A stretch of DNA of 64,000 bases from an uncultured Clostridia bacterium (lineage in GTDB: Bacteria; Bacillota; Clostridia; Christensenellales; Aristaeellaceae), in NCBI GenBank assembly GCA_934670175.1, contig CAKUOX010000002.1, positions 1 through 64,000 of the forward strand. The letters run 5' to 3'. The notes under the pieces were generated by a model. It was given only the letters and a program-made list of their open reading frames with translations, was not told the DNA's origin and made no database searches. Shown one piece after another: positions 32,476-41,099 of the stretch. The translations under genes were made by a program, and so were the position numbers. The stretch's first letter is position 1. Each line of letters opens with the position of its first letter.

Positions 32476-33809
32476 AACAACCAATTCAGTTGTCCGATCA
32501 CTTTACGAACGGCCGCCTGCTCCGCTTCACCCTGCCCTCCATCTGCATGATGATCTTTACCTCCATCTACGGCGTGGTGGATGGCTTCTTCATCTCCAAT
32601 CTGGTGGGAAAAACCGCCTTTGCGTCCGTCAATCTCATCATTCCGCTTTTGCAGATTCTCGGCGGCGTGGGTGCGATGCTGGGCGTGGGCGGCAGCGCGC
32701 TGGTGGCAAAAACCTTGGGCGAAAACGACATCCCCAGAGCCAGAAGCTACTTCACCATGATGATGTACCTGATGCTGGGCGCCAGCGTCTTTTTCACCAT
32801 TCTCGGCATCGTCATTCTGAAGCTGGTCGCCTTTCTGTTCGGCGCGACGGAGGCCATGATGGACGACGTGGTGACCTACGGCACCATCTGCCTTGTGTTT
32901 AATACCGCGCTTCAGGCACAGTACACCTTCCAGAGCTATCTGGTCACGGCGGAAAAGCCGAAAATGGCGCTGGGCGTAGTAATCGCCGCAGGCGTGACCA
33001 ACATGATCCTGGACTATGTGTTCATGGCGGCCTTCCACATGGGCGTGGCCGGCGCAGCGCTTGCGACCGGACTCAGCCAGTGCGTGGCGGGAATCATCCC
33101 GTTCGTCTGGTTCCTGAGCAAACGCAACAAGTCGGCGCTGCGGTTCACCCGAACGAAGTTTGAACTGAAGCCCATGCTGCTGGCCTGCGGAAACGGCGCG
33201 TCCGAAATGCTCTCAAGCGTGTCCGGCTCCATTACGGGAATTCTTTACAACCGGCAGCTGATGCGATGGGCGGGAGAGGACGGCGTAGCCGCCTATGGCG
33301 TGGTGATGTACGCCGCTTTCATCTTCCTCGGCATCTTCAACGGCTACTCCCAGGGCAGCTCGCCCATCGTGGGCTATCATTACGGCGCGCAGAACCACGC
33401 TGAGGTCAAAAACGTGCTGAAGCGAAGCCTCACCATGCTCGCCTCGGCGGCGGTGGTGCTGACGGCCATTGCCATCATCGGCGCGAGAGCGCTTTCCTCC
33501 ATCTTTGTCGGCTACGAGGCGGCACTTCTGGACATGACTACGAGGGCGTTCCACATCTGCGCCATTCCGTTCCTGGTGATGTGGTTCAACATGTACACCT
33601 CCTGCTTCTTCACGGCGCTCAACGACGGCGCGGTATCCGCGGCCATTTCCTTCATGCGCGCGCTGGTGCTGCCGCTGATCTGCGTGATCGTAATGCCGGC
33701 GATCTGGCATCTGGACGGCGTGTGGTTCTCCCTCGTGGGCAGCGAAATTCTGGGCGTGTTCGTATCGCTCTATTTCCTGCTGAGCAAGCGGAAGAAATAT
33801 CATTATTGA
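32472..33809 (+). CDS. MATE-family multidrug efflux transporter
   Basis: 445 residues with twelve predicted membrane segments in two similar halves (LRFTLPSICMMIFTSIYGVV, VDGFFISNLVGKTAFASVNL in the first; SGSITGILYNRQLMRWAGED, NGYSQGSSPIVGYHYGAQNH in the second). MATE proteins export cationic drugs or metabolites using sodium or proton gradients. It is the last gene of the marR operon and overlaps the kinase-like gene by four bases. Control by MarR is expected. Confidence 0.95.
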   Translation: MKQPIQLSDHFTNGRLLRFTLPSICMMIFTSIYGVVDGFFISNLVGKTAFASVNLIIPLLQILGGVGAMLGVGGSALVAKTLGENDIPRARSYFTMMMYLMLGASVFFTILGIVILKLVAFLFGATEAMMDDVVTYGTICLVFNTALQAQYTFQSYLVTAEKPKMALGVVIAAGVTNMILDYVFMAAFHMGVAGAALATGLSQCVAGIIPFVWFLSKRNKSALRFTRTKFELKPMLLACGNGASEMLSSVSGSITGILYNRQLMRWAGEDGVAAYGVVMYAAFIFLGIFNGYSQGSSPIVGYHYGAQNHAEVKNVLKRSLTMLASAAVVLTAIAIIGARALSSIFVGYEAALLDMTTRAFHICAIPFLVMWFNMYTSCFFTALNDGAVSAAISFMRALVLPLICVIVMPAIWHLDGVWFSLVGSEILGVFVSLYFLLSKRKKYHY

Positions 33810-33824
33810 TGAAGGAATCCGAAT

Positions 33825-33908
33825 ATGAAGGATTTCGCAAATGACGGCGGTGTGCGTGTACAGAAGGACGATATGGCGGAAGCCTGCCAGCTGGGGCGCA
33901 GCGTTTGA
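33825..33908 (+). CDS. Possible 27-codon open frame after MATE gene
   Basis: GAAGGAA is seven bases from an ATG that opens a 27-residue frame (MKDFANDGGVRVQKDDMAEA...). No family is recognised. It may be a small peptide, a truncated gene remnant or chance. The rest of 33909-33970 has no feature. Confidence 0.25.
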   Translation: MKDFANDGGVRVQKDDMAEACQLGRSV

Positions 33909-33971
33909 CGAAGGAGCCTGTCCGAGCCGTCAGCAGGAAATGCTGCCTAGCAGGTCGATTTGCCCATTTAA

Positions 33972-34003
33972 GCGCTATCCATGTGGATAGCGCCTTTCTT
34001 TTA
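33972..34003 (+). terminator. Terminator of marR-MATE operon
   Basis: GCGCTATCC-ATGT-GGATAGCGC followed by CTTTCTTTTA. Confidence 0.85.
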
Positions 34004-34026
34004 TAGCGCAGCTCATGGATTTAAAA

Positions 34027-34700
34027 TCAGATACTCGCCTTTTCCTGCGCGGCCAGCTCGCGCTTAATTGTCCGCCGCAGCTTTTCCAAATCCGAATCAC
34101 ACAGCAGCGGCAGATATTCAAGCAGCTTTTCCGGTTCAAAATCCAACCACTTCAGCTTCAGCAGCAGCGCAGTCAGTTCATCGTCGAAGCGCCGCTTCAG
34201 CAGTCTCGCGGGATTTCCGCGAACACTGTATAAGGCGGAACATCCTTCGCCACCACGGAATACGCGGCAATGATTGCGCCGTCGCCAATTTTTACGCCCG
34301 GCATTACCACGCATTCGCGCCCAAACCACACGTCGTTTCCAACAATGGTGTCGCCCTTGCGCGGCAGCTGAGCCATGTGGTCGGGCGTATTTTCACGCCA
34401 TGCGCCGCCGAACACATTAAAGGGATAGGTCGTGGCGCTGCTGATGCGGTGGTTTTCCGGACCCATGACGAACACTGTGCCCTCCGCAATGGCGCAAAAT
34501 TTGCCGATGATCAGCTTGTCGCCAAATTCCGGATAGTTGAACAGCACGTTGTTTTGTTCAAAACAGGTGGGATTGCGCGCATCGTCGAAGTAGGTATATT
34601 CGCCGATGAATATGTTCGGCGCTTTTACGACATTGCGAATGAAGCACGGCGTCTTATACTCGTTTGGAAAAATTGCGTTCGGATCGGGTATACGCGACAT
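34027..34700 (-). pseudogene. Vat-like (xenobiotic) O-acetyltransferase, frameshifted
   Basis: The first frame (34700 to 34197) encodes 167 residues of a left-handed beta-helix acetyltransferase: FIGEYTYFDDARNPTCFEQN, IIGKFCAIAEGTVFVMGPEN, HRISSATTYPFNVFGGAW, DTIVGNDVWFGRECVVMPGV, AYSVVAKDVPPYTVFA. It then breaks. The expected continuation, GNPARLLKRRFDDELTALLL to the stop at 34027, is in another frame. One missing G at about 34218 explains this. Intact relatives (Vat and similar) acetylate streptogramin A or other small molecules. Whether this is a true mutation or a sequencing error cannot be decided here. The active-site region precedes the break. Confidence 0.85.
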
Positions 34701-34739
34701 GGTAAGATCCTCCTCACAACGATTCAGCCATACAAAACA

Positions 34740-34780
34740 GCCGTCCGGCGTTCCCTGCTTGCGGGGTTTTGCCGGACGGC
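34740..34780 (-). terminator. Terminator after amino-acid ABC operon
   Basis: GCCGTCCGGC and GCCGGACGGC arms with a 21-base loop, followed on the minus strand by TGTTTTG. It separates the ABC operon from the Vat-like gene. Confidence 0.7.
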
Positions 34781-34897
34781 CGATATGTTATTATCGCTTT
34801 TTTGTCTGCGGCGTGTCAATACCCGGACGGCGCGCTGCCGGAATCCGGCGCACGGCCTTCAAATGCCAGCGCCGGCCTTTTCAGCTCAGAACCGCAT

Positions 34898-35644
34898 TTA
34901 CAGTATCTTCGCCAGGAAGTTCTGCGTGCGGGGATTCTGCGGGGCGGTGAATATCTGTTCGGGCGTACCCTCCTCCAGAATCTGGCCGCCATCCATAAAC
35001 ACCACGCGGTCGCCGACCTCGCGGGCAAAGCCCATTTCGTGGGTCACGACCACCATGGTCATGCCCTCGTGCGCCAACGACTTCATGACCTCCAGCACCT
35101 CGCCGACCATTTCCGGATCGAGCGCGGAGGTGGGCTCGTCGAAGAGCATCACATCGGGCTCCATGCACAGCGCGCGCACGATGGCGATGCGCTGCTTCTG
35201 GCCGCCGGACAGCTGGCTGGGATAGGCATTCGCGCGATCCGCCAGACCCACGCGCTCCAGCAGCGCCATGGCCTTCTTTTCCGCCTCGGCCTTCGTTTTC
35301 TTGCGAAGCTCGATGGGCGCGACGGTCAGGTTGCGCAGTATCGTCATGTTCGGGAAGAGGTTGAAGTGCTGGAACACCATGCCCATCTTCTGGCGATGCA
35401 GGTTGATGTTCACCTTGGGGTCGGTGATGTCCACGCCCTCGAAGGTGATCGTGCCCGCCGTAGGCAGCTCCAGCAGATTCAGGCAGCGCAGGAAGGTGGA
35501 CTTGCCGCTGCCGCTGGGCCCGATCACGACCACCACCTCGCCGCGGCGAATGTCGGTGGAAACGCCGTTGAGCGCCTTGATACCATTGCCGGTCTTAAAG
35601 GTCTTTTCAAGGTCACGAACCTGAATGAGCACATCAGTGGTCAC
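34898..35644 (-). CDS. Polar amino-acid ABC transporter ATP-binding protein
   Basis: 248 residues. Walker [10 protein letters not shown], signature LSGGQKQR and Walker [15 protein letters not shown] are all present, with the H-loop [13 protein letters not shown]. The sequence fits the GlnQ/HisP group that powers amino-acid uptake. It overlaps the permease gene by 11 bp and is the last gene of a binding protein-permease-ATPase operon. The amino acid transported cannot be named from the sequence. Confidence 0.96.
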   Translation of the reverse strand: MTTDVLIQVRDLEKTFKTGNGIKALNGVSTDIRRGEVVVVIGPSGSGKSTFLRCLNLLELPTAGTITFEGVDITDPKVNINLHRQKMGMVFQHFNLFPNMTILRNLTVAPIELRKKTKAEAEKKAMALLERVGLADRANAYPSQLSGGQKQRIAIVRALCMEPDVMLFDEPTSALDPEMVGEVLEVMKSLAHEGMTMVVVTHEMGFAREVGDRVVFMDGGQILEEGTPEQIFTAPQNPRTQNFLAKIL

Positions 35645-36362
35645 TGTTCCTCAGCCTCCTTTCGAGCAAGCCGACCAGCTTGGAAAAGAACATTACGAGC
35701 ACCAGATAGATCAGCGCCACTGCGATCAGCGGCATGAACGGGGAATAGGTGCGGCTGCGGATGATGTCGCCGCCCTTGGTCAGGTCGCTCACCGCAACAT
35801 AGCCCGCCACCGAGGTTTCCTTCAGCAGGGCGATGAACTCGTTTGCCAGCGAGGGCAGCACGTTTTTGATCGTCTGCGGAATGACGACGAAGCGCATCGT
35901 CTGGAAATAATTGAAGCCCAGGCTGCGGCCCGCCTCAAACTGACCCTGATCGATGGACATGATGCCGCCGCGCACGATCTCCGCCACATATGCGCCGGAA
36001 TTCAGGCCGAATGCCAGCGCCGCGACCAGAACGCCGTTGTCCGAGGAGGCGAAGATGACGAAGAAGATGATCATCAGCTGTACCACCACGGGCGTGCCGC
36101 GCAGCACCGTCAGATAGATGCGGCAGATCTCATTGAGCACGCCGAAAAGCCTGCGCCCAAGCGTCTTGCGCGCGCCCTCCTGCGTCTTATCGTAGGTAGA
36201 GCGCACCATGGCGATCGCCACGCCGATCACAATGCCCAGCAGGCACGCCAGCAGCGTGATCAGCAGCGTATTGCCCAGGCCGTTCAGCAGGAATTTCCAG
36301 CGGTTCGCCTGCACGAAATTCAGTATGAAGTCCGCCTTCAGCTTTTCAAACCAGGCTTGCAC
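35634..36362 (-). CDS. Polar amino-acid ABC transporter permease
   Basis: 242 residues of the HisM/GlnP type with about five membrane segments ([58 protein letters not shown]). The ATPase-contact loop is [30 protein letters not shown] lies before the ATG. It forms the membrane channel, probably as a dimer, since no second permease is present. It sits between the binding protein and the ATPase genes. Confidence 0.95.
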   Translation of the reverse strand: MQAWFEKLKADFILNFVQANRWKFLLNGLGNTLLITLLACLLGIVIGVAIAMVRSTYDKTQEGARKTLGRRLFGVLNEICRIYLTVLRGTPVVVQLMIIFFVIFASSDNGVLVAALAFGLNSGAYVAEIVRGGIMSIDQGQFEAGRSLGFNYFQTMRFVVIPQTIKNVLPSLANEFIALLKETSVAGYVAVSDLTKGGDIIRSRTYSPFMPLIAVALIYLVLVMFFSKLVGLLERRLRNSDH

Positions 36363-36418
36363 GATCCTTCTCCTCCTCGCATTCGTTCAAATGGATGAAA
36401 TGTCGTATTACGCCACAA

Positions 36419-36451
36419 GATTCCCGAATTCTGTGGCAGAATTCGGGAATC
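36419..36451 (-). terminator. Hairpin between binding-protein and permease genes
   Basis: GATTCCCGAATTCTG and CAGAATTCGGGAATC arms with a 3-base loop. No T-tract follows. It probably stabilises the binding-protein mRNA or causes partial termination, giving more binding protein than permease. Confidence 0.7.
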
Positions 36452-36474
36452 CCGCATTAGGTCATATTCGATGC

Positions 36475-37221
36475 TTACTTGCTGGGAATGTACTTTTCGA
36501 CCACTGCGGCCACGGTGCCGTCGTCGATCAGGCTCTGCAGCGCCTCATTTACCTTTTCGGTCAGCTCGCTGTCCTTGGCCAGCGCGATGGCGTAATCCTC
36601 AACCGCGTACTGGGTATCCAGAATCTTCAGGCCTTCGTTGGCGGCCACATAGTTCTTGGCGGGCTCGTTGTCGATGACCACGCAGTCAACCTTGCCGCTG
36701 GTCAGCGCCAGCACGGCGTCCGCGCCGGTCTTGTAGCGTTCCACAGTGCCCAGGCCCTTGTCCTCAATTCCGTCAGAGCAGTAGATGTCGCCCGTGGTGC
36801 CCTGCTGCACGCCGATGGTGTAATTCGCGCCCTCAGCGAAGAGATCGTCCACGGTGGTGATCGGGCTGTCTTCCTTCACGATGACGTCCTGAATACCGGT
36901 GGCGTAGGAGATGGAGAAGTCCACATTCTGCAGGCGATCCTCGGTTACGGTCATGCCGGCCATGCCGAAGTCGACCTTACCGGTGGTGACGGCGGGGATG
37001 ATGGCGTCAAAGTCCATATCCACGATTTCGAAATCATAGCCCAGCTTCTCGGCGATGGCGGCGCCCACTTCAGCGTCGATGCCCACGATCTTGCCGGTCT
37101 CGTCGTCATAGTACTCATAGGGCGGGAAGGAGGCGTTGGTGCCCATCTTCAGGGTCTCGGCCATGGCCATGCCGGTGAGAACGAACATCATTACCAGTGC
37201 GATTGCAGCGATCTTTTTCAT
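36475..37221 (-). CDS. Polar amino-acid ABC transporter substrate-binding protein
   Basis: 248 residues. The signal peptide MKKIAAIALVMMFVLTGMAMA has no lipobox cysteine, so it would be secreted or anchored otherwise. The mature part is a family 3 solute-binding protein: KMGTNASFPPYEYYDDETGK, IVGIDAEVGAAIAEKLGYDF, FGMAGMTVTEDRLQNVDFS, TIGVQQGTTGDIY. It delivers an amino acid to the permease encoded downstream. It is the first gene of the operon and has its own promoter. Confidence 0.95.
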   Translation of the reverse strand: MKKIAAIALVMMFVLTGMAMAETLKMGTNASFPPYEYYDDETGKIVGIDAEVGAAIAEKLGYDFEIVDMDFDAIIPAVTTGKVDFGMAGMTVTEDRLQNVDFSISYATGIQDVIVKEDSPITTVDDLFAEGANYTIGVQQGTTGDIYCSDGIEDKGLGTVERYKTGADAVLALTSGKVDCVVIDNEPAKNYVAANEGLKILDTQYAVEDYAIALAKDSELTEKVNEALQSLIDDGTVAAVVEKYIPSK

Positions 37222-37285
37222 TTTTTCTTACCTCCGGATCAGTTTGGTTGAATGTGAATCGGGATCGCTCCCGGTTGATGAATGG

Positions 37286-37314
37286 ATTATACATCCGCAT
37301 CCCCAAAAATGCAA
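37286..37314 (-). promoter_or_regulatory. Promoter of amino-acid ABC operon
   Basis: Minus-strand TTGCAT (37309-37314) and TATAAT (37286-37291), 17-bp spacer. AT-rich sequence lies upstream (37320-37400) with no operator I can name. Confidence 0.7.
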
Positions 37315-37410
37315 GTACTCGCGGCGTTATTTAACAAAATATGCACAATATTCGTATATTTATGCGTATATACACTTTTTGATTCATTTTCGAGGAATAT
37401 AAGTGCAATA

Positions 37411-37443
37411 GCAGCGGCCCGGCTGCCAGCCGGGCCATGCTGC
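37411..37443. terminator. GC-rich hairpin in intergenic region
   Basis: GCAGC-GGCCCGGCT-GCC-AGCCGGGCC-AT-GCTGC forms a long stem between the amino-acid ABC operon and the SH3-protein terminator. Its T-tract is weak, so its role is uncertain. Confidence 0.5.
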
Positions 37444-37512
37444 CTGCGAGGAACATGGCATCTAACAATGTTGTTCTAAGTCCGTCGCCCTTGCGTATTC
37501 TCAGTCTTAAAA

Positions 37513-37539
37513 AAATCCCGTCTCAGAATTGAGACGGGA
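37513..37539 (-). terminator. Terminator hairpin, distal direct-repeat copy with T-tract
   Basis: TCCCGTCTCA-GAAT-TGAGACGGGA; on the minus strand it is followed by seven T residues. It is an exact 27-base direct repeat of 37758-37784, and R1 copy 3 lies between the two. Confidence 0.9.
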
Positions 37540-37757
37540 AAGCTCGAGAGCGCTTCCAATCGTGCCCAGCGGCGTGTACGGTGGGCACGGGCGATTTTTG
37601 CGTCCGGAAAATCTCATTTTCCAGAGCAAAAATCGTTTCCCTGCAGTTTTTGCGCCCGAAAATCTGAAAAGATTTTAGCAGAAACTGGAGAGGGTGGCAG
37701 TGGCGGGGGAGCGCGCTTCCCCGTCCACAGGCTTGTCAAAAATTTGTTTGACAAGCT
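37540..37757 (-). repeat. R1 dispersed element, copy 3 (minus strand)
   Basis: About 218 bp, the reverse complement of the R1 pattern. The first hairpin is at 37731-37756, the GGGGAAGCGCGCTCCCC stem near 37706-37722, the AAATCT..AGATTT stem near 37665-37681, the CGATTTTTGC..GCAAAAATCG stem near 37590-37634, the GGGCACG stem near 37560-37588 and a shortened final stem near 37541. It is bounded by perfect 27-bp direct repeats of the host gene's terminator. Confidence 0.9.
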
Positions 37758-37784
37758 AAATCCCGTCTCAGAATTGAGACGGGA
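37758..37784 (-). terminator. Terminator hairpin, proximal direct-repeat copy
   Basis: The same hairpin as at 37513-37539, directly downstream of the SH3-protein stop; only TTT follows before the R1 element starts. Confidence 0.88.
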
Positions 37785-37802
37785 TCCATGTAAATTCAGA
37801 GC

Positions 37803-38555
37803 TTACTTCAGCTCGGTGTACTTGGAGGAAACCCAGCCGGTGACGCCGTCGTACTTGACCTTGTACCAGCTCACGCCGCGGTCATCCTTCCTCGCGCCGT
37901 AGTACTTGGCATTTTCGCCCTCGGGCAGCGTGCTCAGAATCGCGCTATCCTTGTCGGGAGACTTGCGAATATAGCTGCTGCCGTTGGTCGCATAAACGCG
38001 ATTGCTGCCGGAAACGCTCTCATAGTTGCTGCTGCCCTTGCCGCCCTTGACGGTAGAGGTATAAGCGGAGGAAACCCAGCCGGTGATGCCGTCATACTTG
38101 ATCTTGTACCACCTTACGCCGCGCGCGTCGGTGGCGGAATCCAGATGCGTAGCCTCGGCGCCCTTCGGGAACGTACCCAGCACCTTGCCGGTCAGGCTGG
38201 CCTTGGAGCGAATATTGCTCTTGCCCACGCCGTAGATCTTGCCGGTTTCGGTTCCGCTATCAGGCGTGGTATAGGTATCGGCATACTTGGAGGAAATCCA
38301 GCCGTTGCGGCCCTTGAAGTCAACCTTGTACCAGGTCACGCCGCGCTCGTCCTTTTCCTGAGCCTTGTAGAGATATTTGTTACCCTTCGTAACGCTGTCA
38401 ATGGTGGCGTAATCCAGGCCAGGACCCTTGCGGACGTTGACGTCGGCAGTGGTCTTGACATAGGTCTCAGCAAGCGCCATGCCTGCAAACAGGGAAACAA
38501 ACAGGGAAACCAGCATTACCAGCGCAAGACCTCTTGCAAAAGACCGATTCTTCAT
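37803..38555 (-). CDS. Secreted protein with three SH3b domains
   Basis: 250 residues. The ATG at 38555 is nine bases from AAAGGAG; the ATG two codons earlier is too close. After a signal peptide (ARGLALVMLVSLFVSLFAGM ALA) there are three bacterial SH3 repeats at about 33-90, 108-165 and 190-250, each ending in GVxWYKxxxxGxxGWxSSxY. Such domains bind cell-wall peptides. No enzyme domain is attached, so it may be a wall-binding adaptor or scaffold. It has its own promoter just after the preceding gene's stop. Confidence 0.92.
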   Translation of the reverse strand: MKNRSFARGLALVMLVSLFVSLFAGMALAETYVKTTADVNVRKGPGLDYATIDSVTKGNKYLYKAQEKDERGVTWYKVDFKGRNGWISSKYADTYTTPDSGTETGKIYGVGKSNIRSKASLTGKVLGTFPKGAEATHLDSATDARGVRWYKIKYDGITGWVSSAYTSTVKGGKGSSNYESVSGSNRVYATNGSSYIRKSPDKDSAILSTLPEGENAKYYGARKDDRGVSWYKVKYDGVTGWVSSKYTELK

Positions 38556-38612
38556 AACCATTTACTCCTTTCAAAATCATGCTCCATCCTTGAAGTCATG
38601 ATCGTTAACCAT

Positions 38613-38641
38613 ATTTTAGCACCAAACCCAAATGCCGTCAA
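38613..38641 (-). promoter_or_regulatory. Promoter of SH3-domain protein gene
   Basis: Minus-strand TTGACG (38636-38641) and TAAAAT (38613-38618), 17-bp spacer. The -35 box is only four bases past the stop codon of the upstream VCBS-like gene. Confidence 0.72.
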
Positions 38642-38644
38642 TCG

Positions 38645-39511
38645 TCAATCTGCGTAGGGCAGGTACTCAAAGTAGCTGTTTTCGGAAGCGCCGTCGATGG
38701 TGTACCCCCAGCCGTTTTCCGTATCCGGCGCAATGTCGATGCGCGCGCTGCGGCCATCCTCCAGCGTGACGACCACGAAGTTCAGCTTATCGGTCGCGAT
38801 GGGCATCATCTTCGTGCCCGCAGGCAGCTCCACCACTTCGCCGTCGATCGAAACGGACATCGGCGCGATCAACGTAGGCAGCCATTCCTCGCTCCAGTCC
38901 ATCTCAGCCACGTCGTTCATCCACACGCCGTCATCCGAGAATTCGAAGCGGCTGGTCTCGGCGTCGAAGCTGACCTCGCGGGTAAGCATCCATGTACCCA
39001 GCACGTCCTGCGAGCCGGACAGCTTCAGCGCGCCGTCGTTGATCTCGATCAGCAGGCCATAGCCGCTGTCCTCATAGGGCTCGCCCTCCTCCAGCCCGCG
39101 GTTGCCATTCGGGAACTGAACGGGCGTCAGGCCATTGTTCACGTCGTAGCGCAGGCACCAGGTGAAGTAATCGTCGGAACAGATGTCGCCGCTGAGCAGC
39201 AGCTCGCGCTTACCGTCGCCGTCCACGTCCATCGCGTACACGCGCTCGAAATATATGATGTCGGTCATGTATTCGTTGACCGCGCCGTCGCTGCCGGTCA
39301 CGATGGCAGTCAGCTGCGGATTTTCCGGATCGCCGCGCATCTCCAGGCGTAGCAGCTCGCTTTCACCGTCGCCGTCCAGATCGATCTCGGTCTTTTCGCC
39401 CACGGTCAGCTTTTCCGCGCCGGGCAGGTCTGGCGCATTATCGGTGTATTCCGCCGACGCCGCGGTGCATAGCAGCAGCGCTGCAAGCACACATGCCAGC
39501 AATTTCTTCAT
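38645..39511 (-). CDS. Secreted protein with VCBS/FG-GAP-like calcium-type repeats
   Basis: 288 residues, AAGGAGAG before the ATG. A signal peptide MKKLLACVLAALLLCTAASA is followed by motifs IDLDGDGESELLRLEM and AMDVDGDGKRELLLSGDI that look like FG-GAP/VCBS propeller repeats with DxDxDG calcium loops. The rest (about 120-288) is beta-rich without a known domain. It is probably extracellular. It lies upstream of the SH3 gene on the same strand. Function unknown. Confidence 0.82.
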   Translation of the reverse strand: MKKLLACVLAALLLCTAASAEYTDNAPDLPGAEKLTVGEKTEIDLDGDGESELLRLEMRGDPENPQLTAIVTGSDGAVNEYMTDIIYFERVYAMDVDGDGKRELLLSGDICSDDYFTWCLRYDVNNGLTPVQFPNGNRGLEEGEPYEDSGYGLLIEINDGALKLSGSQDVLGTWMLTREVSFDAETSRFEFSDDGVWMNDVAEMDWSEEWLPTLIAPMSVSIDGEVVELPAGTKMMPIATDKLNFVVVTLEDGRSARIDIAPDTENGWGYTIDGASENSYFEYLPYAD

Positions 39512-39728
39512 GACTTCTCGCTCTCCTTATCTTTCTTACGAAGCTTAGACGCAGATATGCCTGGGAAAGTTTCCAGATACGGATAATTTTTCCAGAATAA
39601 TTTTCAGGCTGTGTTTTTTAAGAGGGAGAGCGCAGCTTCAGGCATATCCACCGCGGATTCAGCGGCGGCGGATCAGAACCTTCAGTCACGAAAGCGGCGA
39701 AAATGATACCGAAACGTATCCAAGCTGA

Positions 39729-39759
39729 AGAGGGACGCTCCCCGCTTGAGCGTCCCTCT
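39729..39759. terminator. Hairpin terminator
   Basis: GAGGGACGCTC and GAGCGTCCCTC arms with a 7-base loop. It lies between the minus-strand VCBS-like gene start and the end of the minus-strand helical-protein gene at 39787, and serves the latter. Nothing else is seen in 39512-39728. Confidence 0.8.
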
Positions 39760-39786
39760 TCTCCATATATTATATATAATATGAAG

Positions 39787-40230
39787 TTATTTCCCTATCT
39801 CCTGATAAAGATACGCCTTCATCTGATCGATGAATGCCTGCTGGCTCTCGATCAGCGCGGCGGCGATGCCCTGCGCGTTCGCATCGGCGTCGGGGTTGGA
39901 ATTGCGTGCCTTGGTCAGATCCAGTATGCCCATCGTCGCGCCCTGCACCAGTATATCGGCGATGTGCGCCTCGCTCTTGTTGGTCAGCGTGTTCATGCGC
40001 ATGCCCATCCACAGTCCGGCGCGGGCGACGGGGTTCGCGGCGCGCGGCTTCAGATCCATGGCGTAGAGCCGCTGCTCCGCGTCACGCGCGGCGTCCGCAT
40101 AGCGCGCCTTCTGCGCGGCCATGTCCTGCCGGAGCTTGCCCGAGCAGTCGTCGATGAGTAATTTCAGGGAATCCTCGCCCATACGGCCGTTTTCCCACAC
40201 GGCCTGAAGCAGGCTTTCGGTTTGATCCAT
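39787..40230 (-). CDS. Hypothetical helical protein
   Basis: 147 residues from the ATG at 40230, with GGAGG eleven bases upstream; a GTG 27 bases earlier is in frame but lacks a site. It is almost all alpha-helical (MDQTESLLQAVWENGRMGED, DSLKLLIDDCSGKLRQDMAA, NKSEAHIADILVQGATMGIL). It has no signal peptide or membrane segment. Similar helical-bundle proteins occur in other Clostridia without assigned function; a ferritin-like fold is possible but not shown. Single-gene unit. Confidence 0.72.
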   Translation of the reverse strand: MDQTESLLQAVWENGRMGEDSLKLLIDDCSGKLRQDMAAQKARYADAARDAEQRLYAMDLKPRAANPVARAGLWMGMRMNTLTNKSEAHIADILVQGATMGILDLTKARNSNPDADANAQGIAAALIESQQAFIDQMKAYLYQEIGK

Positions 40231-40342
40231 ATTTCTTGTCACCTCCGGTTTTTCCACAGATATTTTCGCGCGGGCGCGGGCAAATTATACGCCGTCAGAA
40301 TTATGTCGAATTTGAAGAAATCTAGGCTTATTCCATGAAAGG

Positions 40343-40371
40343 TTGAAAGGAACGGAAAATATGTATATAAT
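40343..40371 (+). promoter_or_regulatory. Promoter of two-component operon
   Basis: TTGAAA (40343-40348) and TATAAT (40366-40371), 17-bp spacer, 32 bp before the response-regulator ATG. Confidence 0.8.
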
Positions 40372-40403
40372 AAATGTATAATTGTGAAAATTGGGGTGGT
40401 TTT

Positions 40404-41099
40404 ATGTCTATGTATCCTCTGATCCTGATCGCAGACGACGATCCGGTGGTACACGAATCGCTGGGCCTGTATCTGAGCAGCGAGGGCTATGAGCACCAGA
40501 GTGCTTACGACGGACAGCAGGCGCTGGAGATGTACGAAAGCCTCCATCCCGATCTGATGGTTCTGGATCTGATGATGCCCAAGGTATCGGGGCTGGACGT
40601 GTGCCGCCAGATCCGGCAAAACAGCGCTACGCCCATCATCATGCTCACCGCCAAGGGCGAGGAGATCGACCGCATACTCGGCCTGGAGCTGGGCGCGGAC
40701 GACTACATCGTGAAGCCCTTCAGCCCGCGCGAGGTGCTGGCGCGCATCAAGGCGGTGCTGCGCCGCTTCAGCGAAAAGCCGAGCGACGATGATTCCTCCA
40801 TCATCCGCCTGCCGCAGCTTGAGATCAGCCTGGAGAATTACCAGGTGAAGGCCGCGGGCAAGGTAATCCCCTGCACACCCAAGGAGGTCGAGATCCTGCA
40901 CATGCTCTGTTCGAACGTGGGGCAGGTCTATTCGCGCGAGCAGATTCTCTCCCGCGTATGGGGCTACGACTACTTTGGCGATACCCGCACCGTGGACGCG
41001 CACATCAAGCGCATCCGTCAGAAGCTGCCGCAGGAAAACGTGCCGTGGGCGCTGAAGACGGTATATGGTGTGGGCTATCGCTTTGAGGTCAATGGATAA
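40404..41099 (+). CDS. OmpR/PhoB-family response regulator
   Basis: 231 residues from the ATG at 40404 (GGGGTGG upstream). The receiver domain occupies 1-120: acidic DDD at 11-13, phosphoacceptor Asp 55 in VLDLMMPKVSG, and the conserved Lys in YIVKPFSP. The winged-helix output domain occupies about 135-231 (CTPKEVEILHMLCSNVGQVY, ILSRVWGYDYFGDTRTVDAH, TVYGVGYRFEV). The sensor kinase gene overlaps its stop codon. Pattern and order resemble PhoP-PhoR or WalR-WalK type systems; the stimulus is unknown. Confidence 0.96.
   Translation: MSMYPLILIADDDPVVHESLGLYLSSEGYEHQSAYDGQQALEMYESLHPDLMVLDLMMPKVSGLDVCRQIRQNSATPIIMLTAKGEEIDRILGLELGADDYIVKPFSPREVLARIKAVLRRFSEKPSDDDSSIIRLPQLEISLENYQVKAAGKVIPCTPKEVEILHMLCSNVGQVYSREQILSRVWGYDYFGDTRTVDAHIKRIRQKLPQENVPWALKTVYGVGYRFEVNG

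Noticed and set aside
34197..34329. Programmed frameshift in the Vat-like gene
   Set aside because: No slippery heptamer or downstream pseudoknot is evident; a lost G is simpler.
37315..37400. Possible ArgR-type boxes upstream of the amino-acid ABC operon
   Set aside because: AT-rich repeats such as GCATAAATATACGAAT are suggestive but do not match a consensus well enough.
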